A DNA stretch of 11,459 nt, taken from assembly GCA_018384465.1 (NCBI GenBank), contig JAHAYQ010000020.1, positions 1-11,459 of the forward strand, written 5' to 3'. The notes beneath the pieces are model-generated. The model saw nothing but the letters and a program-made list of their open reading frames with translations, ran no database searches and had not been told where the DNA came from. Below, piece by piece: positions 1 through 5,715 of the stretch; position 1 is the stretch's first letter; each line of letters begins with the position of its first letter. Source of the DNA: Myroides sp. Lineage in GTDB: Bacteria > Bacteroidota > Bacteroidia > Flavobacteriales > Flavobacteriaceae. Made by a program: the position numbers and the translations under genes.

Positions 1-137
1 GGTGCACCGAATGATTTAGAAATAATTACGTTTCTACCTTTTGGACCTAAGGTTACTTTTACTGCATTTGCCAATGCATCAACACCGCGTTTTAATCCAT
101 CGCGAGCTTCAATATCAAATTTTATATCTTTTGCCAT
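1..137 (-). CDS. groEL: Chaperonin GroEL, N-terminal 45 codons (runs off the left edge)
   Basis: Translating the minus strand from the ATG at 137 gives MAKDIKFDIEARDGLKRGVD, then LANAVKVTLGPKGRNVIISK. This is the highly conserved start of the 60-kDa chaperonin. The VTLGPKGRN segment belongs to the equatorial ATP-binding domain, where the glycines and lysine contact nucleotide. GroEL forms a double heptameric ring in the cytoplasm and folds non-native proteins inside a chamber capped by GroES. Only about 8% of the usual ~545 residues lie in the window. The gene follows groES on the same strand after a 90-nt spacer, the usual bacterial order, so co-transcription is likely. Identification is certain; nothing can be said about the rest of the protein. 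Confidence 0.97.
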   Translation of the reverse strand, partial: MAKDIKFDIEARDGLKRGVDALANAVKVTLGPKGRNVIISKSFGA

Positions 138-227
138 TTTCTTTTAGTTTAAATTGTTTAATGTTTATTATTGTTTAAAGTTGTTTTCTAAAAAAAAACT
201 TGAAACTTTAAACCTGAAACTTTGAAC
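138..227 (-). repeat. groES-groEL spacer with a perfect 10-bp inverted repeat
   Basis: The spacer carries GTTTAAAGTT at 173-182 and its exact reverse complement AACTTTAAAC at 204-213, separated by 21 nt that include a nine-base A run (T run in the mRNA). A looser third copy (GAAACTTTGAAC) follows near 217-228. In the groES-groEL transcript this could fold into an A/U-rich hairpin. With no G/C-rich stem it is unlikely to be a strong terminator, and groEL needs read-through. A role in mRNA processing or stability is only a guess. The same core motif occurs in the spacer at 3884-4149. Confidence 0.6.
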
Positions 228-503
228 TTATATAATTGCCAAAATATCGTCTTCACGCATGATTAAGAAATCTTTGCCTTCTAATTTTAAATCGGTACCT
301 GCATATTTGCCATAAAGTACTGTGTCACCAATTTTAACAGTCATTGGTTCGTCTTTTTTGCCATTTCCTACAGCAACAACAGTACCTTTTTGAGGTTTTT
401 CTTTTGCGGTATCTGGAATAATAATTCCTGAAGCAGTTTGAGTCTCAGCGGCAGCTGGTTCAATAATCACGCGATCTGCCAATGGTTTAATGTTTAATGC
501 CAT
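228..503 (-). CDS. groES: Co-chaperonin GroES (10 kDa)
   Basis: GroES is the 91-residue lid of the GroEL chamber; seven copies form a dome that binds GroEL in its ATP state. The sequence from MALNIKPLADRVIIEP onward matches the family along its full length. The mobile loop spans about residues 17-32, with the hydrophobic G26-I27-I28-I29 segment that docks on GroEL apical domains. The conserved YGKYAGT stretch (64-70) and the C-terminal LIMREDDILAII follow. The reading frame stays open upstream to 629, but that 42-residue extension runs through the secG terminator hairpin and matches nothing in GroES. The ATG at 503 is therefore the start. No Shine-Dalgarno sequence is visible; the leader is A/T-rich, as is usual in Bacteroidota. 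groEL follows on the same strand. Confidence 0.97.
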   Translation of the reverse strand: MALNIKPLADRVIIEPAAAETQTASGIIIPDTAKEKPQKGTVVAVGNGKKDEPMTVKIGDTVLYGKYAGTDLKLEGKDFLIMREDDILAII

Positions 504-556
504 ATTCTTTGATTTAAATTTAAATAAATGAGTATTGTTTGTTTGCTTCAATTTTG

Positions 557-572
557 ACCAAAAGTGTGCCAA
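557..572 (-). promoter_or_regulatory. Weak candidate promoter for groES (sigma-54-like -24/-12 or poor housekeeping -7)
   Basis: Read on the minus strand, 572-566 is TTGGCAC, a perfect -24 element of the sigma-54 consensus. The GG is followed after exactly ten bases by GT, where a canonical -12 element has GC. The implied leader would be about 40 nt. The same bases also contain CACTTTTG (566-559), one mismatch from the Bacteroidota -7 consensus TAnnTTTG but with no TTG at the proper -33 distance. Neither reading is strong. The 5-2-5 inverted repeat TTTTG-AC-CAAAA at 552-563 overlaps. No CIRCE element (TTAGCACTC-N9-GAGTGCTAA) is present. Confidence 0.2.
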
Positions 573-599
573 GTGATAAAAGTGATATTTTGTCAGAAT

Positions 600-635
600 A
601 AAAAATGCCAGCTTCTGACAAGCTGGCATTTTTTT
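600..635 (-). terminator. Rho-independent terminator of the secG transcript, symmetric
   Basis: A perfect 10-bp stem, ATGCCAGCTT (605-614) with AAGCTGGCAT (620-629), encloses the 5-nt loop CTGAC. The stem is flanked by A bases at 600-604 and T bases at 630-635, so it has a U tract in both directions. It begins about 24 nt past the secG stop codon on the minus strand. It separates the lptE-TPR-secG transcript from groES-groEL. It is the only strong intrinsic terminator I found in the window. Confidence 0.9.
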
Positions 636-658
636 ATCGTTATGTAAATAATATACAA

Positions 659-1015
659 TTAGTTTGCTGGTTGTGTTTCTGCGGGAACATCTTGCGTAGC
701 AGGTTCTTGTGTTTGTAAAGCACCGGCATTTGGCAAAGTTTGTTGTGGAACTACTGTGTTGTTGTCGAATATTTTAGAATCGTTAGAGTAGCCTGATTGA
801 AAGGTAATACTTGAAAATAATACCAATATTACTAAAATCGCAGCTAATGTCCACGTACTTTTATCTAAAAACTTATTGGTGTTTTGTACCCCACCTACAG
901 ATGTTGATCCGCCTAAAGAAGAATCTAAACCGCCACCTTTAGGGTTTTGAACCATAATAACAATGATTAAAAGTAAGGCAACAATGGTAATTAACACTAA
1001 GAAAATTGTAAACAT
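659..1015 (-). CDS. secG: Preprotein translocase subunit SecG
   Basis: SecG is the small inner-membrane subunit of the SecYEG channel and assists SecA-driven export. The 118-residue product has the family layout: a first hydrophobic helix (about residues 2-22), the signature loop VQNPKGGGLDSSLGG (22-36), and a second membrane helix (about 54-71). A polar tail rich in Q, P, T and A (about 85-118) follows; it has no conserved motif and looks disordered. Such tails are common in Bacteroidota SecG. The start at 1015 places the first helix directly at the N-terminus. The gene lies 11 nt after the TPR gene on the same strand and is the last gene before the hairpin terminator at 600-635. Confidence 0.93.
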   Translation of the reverse strand: MFTIFLVLITIVALLLIIVIMVQNPKGGGLDSSLGGSTSVGGVQNTNKFLDKSTWTLAAILVILVLFSSITFQSGYSNDSKIFDNNTVVPQQTLPNAGALQTQEPATQDVPAETQPAN

Positions 1016-1026
1016 ATTTATTTGTT

Positions 1027-1980
1027 TTATATATTATTAAACTCCTGTAATTTTTTTATATCGGAAATTCGATTTGCAAATAAACTACTTTTTTCCGGAT
1101 ATTTCAAAATTAAAATTTCATAAGCTTGTATTGCTTTTTGATATTTTTTTTGCTCTAAATAAATTCGCGCCAAGGTTTCGGTCATATAAAATGGTTCGTT
1201 CTCGTCTAACCTATCTAAGTGAATTGTAGGAACTACGGCACTTTTGCTTGGGGTAATCTTTGGATTTGATTCGATAAAACGATCGATTATATCCATCTTT
1301 TTTTGCTTAGTATCAACTGAATCTTTTAGTGATTTTTTTTCAACTTGCGCATTATTTTTTTCTGTTGACGTTTCTGAAACGCGTTGAATGGGTTGTGTAG
1401 ATGTAAGTTTGAGCCATTCGTTAAAAGAAAATTTATCATTTTCAGAAAAATCTAAAGGCGTACCAACTTCTAAACTATCTTCTAACTGAACAACGCTTTC
1501 GTTAACTGTTTCTTCTTTAGAATCGATTGATTTTTTTTCTGATTTTGCCTCGATTTTTGATTTAGAAATTTGATCGATTTTTTGAATCAATTGTGTTTCT
1601 TTATCCTGATTTTCGATATATACTAAGGTGTCTAAAACTCGTTTTTCGATGGTTTCATCTAAAGTAGGTTCTGGTTTTTTTACGGCAATATAATCTTCAT
1701 CAACAACGGTTAAATCATTTAGTTGAATAGGTTGGTAGGCAACAAAATCTTCCGAAATAATATAATCGAACAATACATCGCGATCGGTGGTGTATGCTGC
1801 TGTTTTTTTTAGTTCGTTATTGTATAAAAAACTGCGTTGTTGATGCAAGGTTTTTAAATACAAAGCTCGAGCTGATTGCAGATAGGGATATTTATCAACA
1901 ATTTCTTTGAGTGCAGTGGTGTGATCGTCGGTTAAACTATACGGATTACTTAACCATTGGGTGTATTGCTGTACATTCAT
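1027..1980 (-). CDS. TPR-containing protein of unknown function
   Basis: I do not recognise a named function. The 317-residue product begins with a compact, probably helical region (1-80) containing YPYLQSARALYLKTL (31-45). A long charged middle rich in K, E and S follows (about 100-230) and looks disordered. The C-terminal segment holds one clear TPR-like helical hairpin, ETLARIYLEQKKYQKAIQAY (268-287) ending in KYP (293-295). Two short conserved-looking motifs precede it: FSFNEWL (184-190) and IDRFIESNPKI (231-241). I recall both from flavobacterial proteins at this chromosomal position, but cannot verify that here. There is no signal peptide or membrane helix, so it is probably cytoplasmic. 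It starts 3 nt after the lptE stop codon and ends 11 nt before secG, implying translation from the same mRNA. A scaffold or adaptor role near the envelope machinery would be inference only. Confidence 0.85.
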   Translation of the reverse strand: MNVQQYTQWLSNPYSLTDDHTTALKEIVDKYPYLQSARALYLKTLHQQRSFLYNNELKKTAAYTTDRDVLFDYIISEDFVAYQPIQLNDLTVVDEDYIAVKKPEPTLDETIEKRVLDTLVYIENQDKETQLIQKIDQISKSKIEAKSEKKSIDSKEETVNESVVQLEDSLEVGTPLDFSENDKFSFNEWLKLTSTQPIQRVSETSTEKNNAQVEKKSLKDSVDTKQKKMDIIDRFIESNPKITPSKSAVVPTIHLDRLDENEPFYMTETLARIYLEQKKYQKAIQAYEILILKYPEKSSLFANRISDIKKLQEFNNI

Positions 1981-1983
1981 AAC

Positions 1984-2496
1984 TTACCATTTAGCTAATG
2001 AGGCATTAAAAACATCTTGTGTAATACGTTCATAAATTTCTTCTAATGCACTGGTTAAACGAGGGCCAATGAGTTGATCGTTTGCTGGATAATCGTAAAA
2101 ATGAGAAAACGTTTTTTCAAAATCATCATCTGGGTTTTTGCGATTAGTAAACCTAACATTTATGGCAATGTACAAACGGTTTTGCGCAGCTGTTTGTTCG
2201 GCAGTTGCTGTCATTGGGGAAATACGGTATTGTGTAATTTCACCTTCGTACACTAAGTCGGCGTTTGTATTGGTTAAGTTTAAGCTTGTTTGACCTTGAA
2301 TTAAATCTTGTAATTGAGTGGTAAATGTGCGCTCTATACCAGGTTCAACCAATTCGGCATTGTTTAAAAAGTAATTTACCTGAAAGGTTTCGGCATCAAT
2401 TTGTCCGGTACCCGTGAAATTATATATTCCGCAACCTGATAAAATCAAACAGAAAAGTAATGCTGTAAATTTGTGTATTTTGGCTTGTATTTTCAT
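1984..2496 (-). CDS. lptE: LPS-assembly lipoprotein LptE
   Basis: LptE is the outer-membrane lipoprotein that plugs the LptD barrel and helps insert lipopolysaccharide into the outer leaflet. The 170-residue product starts with a lysine-containing n-region and a hydrophobic core (about 10-20). The lipobox LSGC follows, with acylated Cys22 and then GIYNFTG, typical of Bacteroidota LptE. The mature part shows the family's beta-alpha pattern, including SLNLTNTNADLVYEGEITQY (71-90), and ends at a C-terminal helix. The frame stays open to an ATG at 2583, but that start would add 29 polar residues ahead of the signal peptide and translate an 8-bp tandem repeat. I therefore choose the ATG at 2496. 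The stop lies 3 nt before the TPR gene. Sequence identity within this family is low; lipobox, size and context carry the call. Confidence 0.88.
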   Translation of the reverse strand: MKIQAKIHKFTALLFCLILSGCGIYNFTGTGQIDAETFQVNYFLNNAELVEPGIERTFTTQLQDLIQGQTSLNLTNTNADLVYEGEITQYRISPMTATAEQTAAQNRLYIAINVRFTNRKNPDDDFEKTFSHFYDYPANDQLIGPRLTSALEEIYERITQDVFNASLAKW

Positions 2497-2499
2497 TGG

Positions 2500-2523
2500 T
2501 TGAACTGTTGAACTGTTGAATTG
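2500..2523. repeat. 8-bp tandem repeat, three units, just upstream of lptE
   Basis: The plus strand reads TTGAACTG, TTGAACTG, TTGAATTG: three abutting 8-bp units with one mismatch in the last. The repeat lies 4 nt from the chosen lptE start codon. A period of 8 does not preserve reading frame, so slippage here would be tolerated in a leader but not in coding sequence. This supports the downstream start for lptE. Confidence 0.75.
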
Positions 2524-2553
2524 TTCGTTGATTTGTTTATATTGTTTTATTTT

Positions 2554-2600
2554 TCTCAATTGAGACTTTATGACTTTAGACATTTGACTTTAAGACTAAA
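2554..2600. repeat. Short repeat cluster between the sigma-54 activator gene and lptE
   Basis: GACTTTA occurs three times on the plus strand (2564-2570, 2572-2578, 2586-2592), with a degenerate GACTAAA at 2594-2600. The perfect 12-bp palindrome TCTCAATTGAGA (2554-2565) abuts the first copy. The 106-nt spacer has no visible TAnnTTTG promoter or terminator, so read-through from the activator gene into lptE is plausible. The repeats look like the low-complexity spacer DNA seen elsewhere in the window. Confidence 0.55.
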
Positions 2601-2602
2601 AC

Positions 2603-3883
2603 TTACAAATCGTACTGTTTAATTTTTCTGTACAAAGTACGTTCTGAAATGCCTAATTCATCGGCTGCGGCTTTGCGTTTTCCGCTGTTGCGTTCTAATG
2701 CTTTTTTTATCAGTTGAATTTCTTTGTCTTCTAATTTTAGTGTTTCTTCCTCTTCAACTGTTTCGGCAAGTAAATAGTTGTCTTCATCTTCTTCGTCTTG
2801 AACAATTTCTGTTTGATGATTTCCAGTTGATGTGGTTGTATGTTCGCTCAATGCTATAGATCTGTTAGGTGGCGTTGCTGACGGAGTATCATCAGCTTGC
2901 CCGTAAATTCGTTGAATGAGCGATTTGTTTGTTTCTTGTACTTGGGTAGAATTGCTATGCTTCATCAGCTCTAACGTCAATTTTTTTAAATCGGTTAGAT
3001 CTGCTTTCATATCAAAAAGCACTTTATATAAAATTTCGCGTTCGTTACTAAAATCACTTTCTGCTTTTTTACTTTCAATGAGCGAAGGTAATTGAGCGTT
3101 TCGTTCAGGTAAATAAGATTGAATGGTTTTTAGGTTGATTTCGCGATTGGTTTCAATAACAGAGATTTGCTCGGCAATATTTCTTAATTGACGAATGTTA
3201 CCGCCCCAACGATAGTTTTTTAGATATTCAGCTGCATCTGCTGTGAGCTTTATGGGCGGCATTTTATATTTATGGGCAAAATCGGATGAGAACTTGCGGA
3301 AAAGTAAATGAATATCGTCTCCGCGTTCACGCAAGGGTGGTAAGTTGATCTCAACGGTACTTAAGCGATAGTATAAATCTTCGCGGAATTTACCTTTGTC
3401 AATCGCCTCAAACATTTTTACATTAGTTGCTGCTACAATACGTACATCGGTTTTTTGCACTTTTGATGATCCTACTTTGATAAATTCACCATTTTCTAAC
3501 ACACGTAATAAGCGAACTTGTGTGGTTAAAGGCAATTCGCCCACTTCGTCTAAAAAAATAGTTCCACCGTTTGCTACTTCAAAATAACCTTCGCGACTGC
3601 CAACAGCGCCTGTGAAGGCTCCTTTTTCATGACCAAAAAGTTCAGAATCTATGGTTCCTTCTGGAATGGCGCCACAGTTTACCGCAATGTATTTTCCGTG
3701 TTTACGATGCGATAAACCATGTATGATTTTTGGAATACTTTCTTTTCCTACACCACTTTCACCGGTAACTAAAACAGAAATATCGGTCGGAGCTACCTGT
3801 ATGGCTTTTTCCAACGCACGGTTTAATTTAAGGTCGTTACCTATAATTTCAAAACGTTGTTTTATGCTTTGAACGTTTTCCAT
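2603..3883 (-). CDS. Sigma-54-dependent transcription activator (AAA+ and Fis-type HTH, no sensor domain)
   Basis: This is a bacterial enhancer-binding protein that uses ATP to open sigma-54 RNA polymerase promoters. The AAA+ domain fills residues about 10-255. It has Walker A GESGVGKE (41-48), the sigma-54-contacting GAFTGA loop (88-93), Walker B GTIFLDE (107-113), arginine fingers in FREDLYYRL (R167, R173), and sensor II near WGGNIRQL (226-233). Many family members have WPGN at that last site. The extreme C-terminus is a Fis-type helix-turn-helix, KRKAAADELGISERTLYRKI (402-421). Between them lies a long, poorly conserved linker (about 262-380) with an acidic patch, DEEDEDN (363-369). There is no receiver, GAF or PAS domain: the AAA+ domain starts almost at residue 1, as in PspF-type regulators. 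Activity must therefore be set by partner proteins, the linker or expression level. It lies between miaB and lptE; its targets are unknown. Confidence 0.93.
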   Translation of the reverse strand: MENVQSIKQRFEIIGNDLKLNRALEKAIQVAPTDISVLVTGESGVGKESIPKIIHGLSHRKHGKYIAVNCGAIPEGTIDSELFGHEKGAFTGAVGSREGYFEVANGGTIFLDEVGELPLTTQVRLLRVLENGEFIKVGSSKVQKTDVRIVAATNVKMFEAIDKGKFREDLYYRLSTVEINLPPLRERGDDIHLLFRKFSSDFAHKYKMPPIKLTADAAEYLKNYRWGGNIRQLRNIAEQISVIETNREINLKTIQSYLPERNAQLPSLIESKKAESDFSNEREILYKVLFDMKADLTDLKKLTLELMKHSNSTQVQETNKSLIQRIYGQADDTPSATPPNRSIALSEHTTTSTGNHQTEIVQDEEDEDNYLLAETVEEEETLKLEDKEIQLIKKALERNSGKRKAAADELGISERTLYRKIKQYDL

Positions 3884-3896
3884 AGTTTTTTGTTTT

Positions 3897-3929
3897 GTTT
3901 AAGGTTTAAAGTTTTACTTGTTTAAGGTT
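3897..3929 (+). repeat. Direct GTTTAARGTT repeats downstream-facing side of the spacer
   Basis: GTTTAAGGTT occurs twice (3897-3906 and 3920-3929), and GTTTAAAGTT overlaps the first copy at 3904-3913. The arrangement resembles irregular tandem copies of a 7-8 bp unit. Together with the inverted copy at 4111-4120 and the copies between groES and groEL, this makes six exact GTTTAARGTT matches seen in the window, all in spacers. Confidence 0.65.
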
Positions 3930-4110
3930 GTTTTCTTAATTGTGTATTTATTTAAACTTAATTGCCTTAATTTTTTGCGTTGATTTTTTTGATAAAATGT
4001 TTACGTAAAAGACAACACATGTGATGTTTATTTTTTGTTGAGATAAAAAATGTTTAAACTATTAGGTTATTGTATGTTTTTAGTGTTTTAAATACACATT
4101 CTAGCGATAT

Positions 4111-4120
4111 AACCTTAAAC
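4111..4120 (-). repeat. Inverted copy of GTTTAAGGTT
   Basis: AACCTTAAAC on the plus strand is the exact reverse complement of the two copies at 3897-3906 and 3920-3929. It lies 29 nt past the miaB stop codon on the minus strand. The matching sequence does not extend usefully beyond the 10-bp core, so this is not a good transposon end. Confidence 0.65.
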
Positions 4121-4149
4121 GTTAAACAAATTAAACTTGAAACAAATAA

Positions 4150-5595
4150 TTATTGCATTTCACTATATCCCACAACTTCGCCAATTAAGGTAGCAGAAGT
4201 ACAATCGGTTATTTTTACCATAACAAAATCGCCTACTTTATAATTTCCTTTTGGGAAAACCACTGTGGTATTTTGTGAGTTTCTGCCTGACCAATGTTCA
4301 TCAGATTTTTTAGATTCTTTTTCGATTAAAACTTCTACCGTTTCACCTAAAAATCGTTGGGTACGTTTTAAACTAATTTTTTGCTGCAAGTCAATGACTT
4401 CTTGTAAACGTCTTTTCTTAACTTCTTCGGGTACGTCATCTTCTAATTTTCTTGCAGCTAATGTTCCCGGGCGTTCAGAATAAGCAAACATATATCCAAA
4501 ATCGTAATTTACATATTCCATTAAAGATAAAGTATCTTGGTGGTCTTCTTCGGTTTCGGTTGGGAAGCCCGTGATCATATCTTGTGATAAAGATATTTCA
4601 GGAATAATGTTATAAATACGATCTACCAAAGCCATATATTCTTCTCGAGTATGTTGGCGGTTCATTTCCTTTAATATACGAGTAGATCCCGATTGAACTG
4701 GTAAATGGATGTATTTACAGATGTTGTTATGCTTCGCCATTACCTGAATTACTTCATCGTGCATATCTTGCGGGTTCGAAGTAGAAAAACGGAAGCGCAT
4801 TTTTGGATGTGCCGTTGCAGACATATCTAAAAGCTGTGCGAAATCAACTGCAGTTGCTTTTTGCATTTCTGTTGCTTTATCAAAATCTTTTTTCAAACCA
4901 CCGCCGTACCAAAGGTATGAATCTACGTTTTGACCTAACAAAGTCACTTCTTTAAAACCGCGTTCGTATAGGTCTTTAATCTCTTCCATAATACTTTGTG
5001 GATCACGGCTACGTTCGCGTCCTCGGGTAAAAGGAACCACACAAAAGGTACACATATTGTCGCAGCCACGAGTAATAGAAACAAAAGCGGTAACTCCGTT
5101 GCTATTTAAACGTACCGGTGCAATATCGCCATAGGTTTCCTCTTTAGATAAAATTACGTTAATGGCATCTCTACCATCATTTACGTCTTTTAATAGGTTA
5201 GGGATGTCTTTGTAAGCATCTGGACCCACAACCATATCAACTATTTTTTCTTCTTCTAAAAATTTACTTTTTAAACGCTCTGCCATACAGCCTAAAACGC
5301 CCACTTTCATAGAAGGATTTATTGTTTTAACCGCATTGTATTTTTCTAAACGTTTGCGAACAGTTTGTTCGGCTTTATCACGTATAGAACAGGTGTTTAC
5401 TAAAACCAAATCGGCTTCTTCTAAGTTTTGAGTGGTATTGTACCCTTCGTTCGCTAAAATAGAAGCTACAATTTCACTGTCGGCAAAGTTCATTTGGCAG
5501 CCGTAGCTTTCTATAAATAGCTTTTTGGTGTTATTTTCTTTCTGGTCTAAGAACAAGCTGGTACCTTGTTTTTTCTCTTCTATTACCTTTTCCAT
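4150..5595 (-). CDS. miaB: tRNA-2-methylthio-N6-dimethylallyladenosine synthase MiaB
   Basis: MiaB is a radical-SAM methylthiotransferase that adds a methylthio group to C2 of i6A37 in tRNAs reading UNN codons, aiding reading-frame maintenance. The 481-residue product has all three domains. The N-terminal methylthiotransferase domain binds the auxiliary 4Fe-4S cluster through C33 (ESYGCQMN), C69 (VNTCS) and C103 (LGCMAE). The radical-SAM core has the CxxxCxxC motif at C178, C182 and C185 (RGCDNMCTFC). A TRAM RNA-binding domain spans about 415-478. An insert after LGQNVDSY (about 227-250, starting LWYGGGLKKDF) is longer than I recall in enterobacterial MiaB. M1 is the only methionine before C33, which fixes the start. 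It is divergent from the SLOG-like gene. Confidence 0.96.
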   Translation of the reverse strand: MEKVIEEKKQGTSLFLDQKENNTKKLFIESYGCQMNFADSEIVASILANEGYNTTQNLEEADLVLVNTCSIRDKAEQTVRKRLEKYNAVKTINPSMKVGVLGCMAERLKSKFLEEEKIVDMVVGPDAYKDIPNLLKDVNDGRDAINVILSKEETYGDIAPVRLNSNGVTAFVSITRGCDNMCTFCVVPFTRGRERSRDPQSIMEEIKDLYERGFKEVTLLGQNVDSYLWYGGGLKKDFDKATEMQKATAVDFAQLLDMSATAHPKMRFRFSTSNPQDMHDEVIQVMAKHNNICKYIHLPVQSGSTRILKEMNRQHTREEYMALVDRIYNIIPEISLSQDMITGFPTETEEDHQDTLSLMEYVNYDFGYMFAYSERPGTLAARKLEDDVPEEVKKRRLQEVIDLQQKISLKRTQRFLGETVEVLIEKESKKSDEHWSGRNSQNTTVVFPKGNYKVGDFVMVKITDCTSATLIGEVVGYSEMQ

Positions 5596-5623
5596 AAATC
5601 ACAATCGTGTACTAATCAAGTCG

Positions 5624-5653
5624 CAAAGATACAATTTTATGACAAGTTGGCAG
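5624..5653 (-). promoter_or_regulatory. Promoter of miaB (Bacteroidota housekeeping type)
   Basis: Read on the minus strand, TATCTTTG (5631-5624) matches the Bacteroidota -7 consensus TAnnTTTG exactly. CTG at 5653-5651, one base off the -33 TTG, lies 19 bp upstream, within the known 17-23 bp spacing. Transcription would start roughly 20-25 nt before the miaB ATG at 5595. Confidence 0.6.
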
Positions 5654-5674
5654 ATGTTTTGTAAATATTTTTTG
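5647..5674 (+). promoter_or_regulatory. Candidate promoter of the SLOG-WYL gene pair, overlapping the miaB promoter
   Basis: TTG at 5647-5649 and TTTG at 5671-5674 have the distance expected for the Bacteroidota -33/-7 promoter, but TA (5666-5667) is one base too far from TTTG. The same TTG begins TTGGCAG, and its GG is followed after ten bases by GT in TTGTA (5659-5663), which resembles a sigma-54 -24/-12 element with GT for the expected GC. A second -7-like octamer, TATCTTTA (5704-5711), touches the start codon and would give a leaderless transcript. The site overlaps the miaB -33 region, so the two directions could interfere. Confidence 0.35.
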
Positions 5675-5715
5675 AGCGACTTAATTTGTCGTTTTGTTTT
5701 TTATATCTTTATAAA

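Larger units (their letters stand above)
3884..4149. other. 266-bp A/T-rich spacer between miaB and the sigma-54 activator gene, with repeats
   Basis: No gene is visible here. The spacer holds GTTTAAGGTT at 3897-3906 and 3920-3929, an overlapping variant GTTTAAAGTT at 3904-3913, and an inverted copy AACCTTAAAC at 4111-4120, so similar motifs in opposite orientation lie near both ends. In the middle is the palindrome CACATGTG (4016-4023), which extends to an imperfect inverted repeat across about 4014-4028 and could be an operator. I found no TAnnTTTG match and no G/C-rich terminator on the minus strand. It is therefore unclear whether the activator gene has its own promoter. Confidence 0.55.

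Noticed and set aside
138..227. Inverted repeat between groES and groEL as an intrinsic terminator
   Set aside because: The stem is nearly all A/T with a 21-nt loop and no following U tract in the minus-strand direction, and groEL is expected to be co-transcribed.
504..629. In-frame N-terminal extension of GroES
   Set aside because: It is open frame only. It would translate the secG terminator hairpin, and the added residues match nothing in GroES; the family's start fits the ATG at 503.
3396..3872. Two plus-strand open frames within the sigma-54 activator gene
   Set aside because: They are antisense to the conserved ATPase motifs and show no protein family pattern.
3884..4149. Spacer as a MITE or solo mobile element
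   Set aside because: Opposed GTTTAAGGTT copies lie near both ends, but the match is only 10 bp, is repeated internally, lacks a target-site duplication I can see, and also occurs elsewhere in spacer DNA.
5686..5715. TTG start for the SLOG-like protein
   Set aside because: The ten added residues (MSFCFLYLYK) lie before the first strand of the fold and overlap a -7-like sequence; the ATG at 5716 is better.
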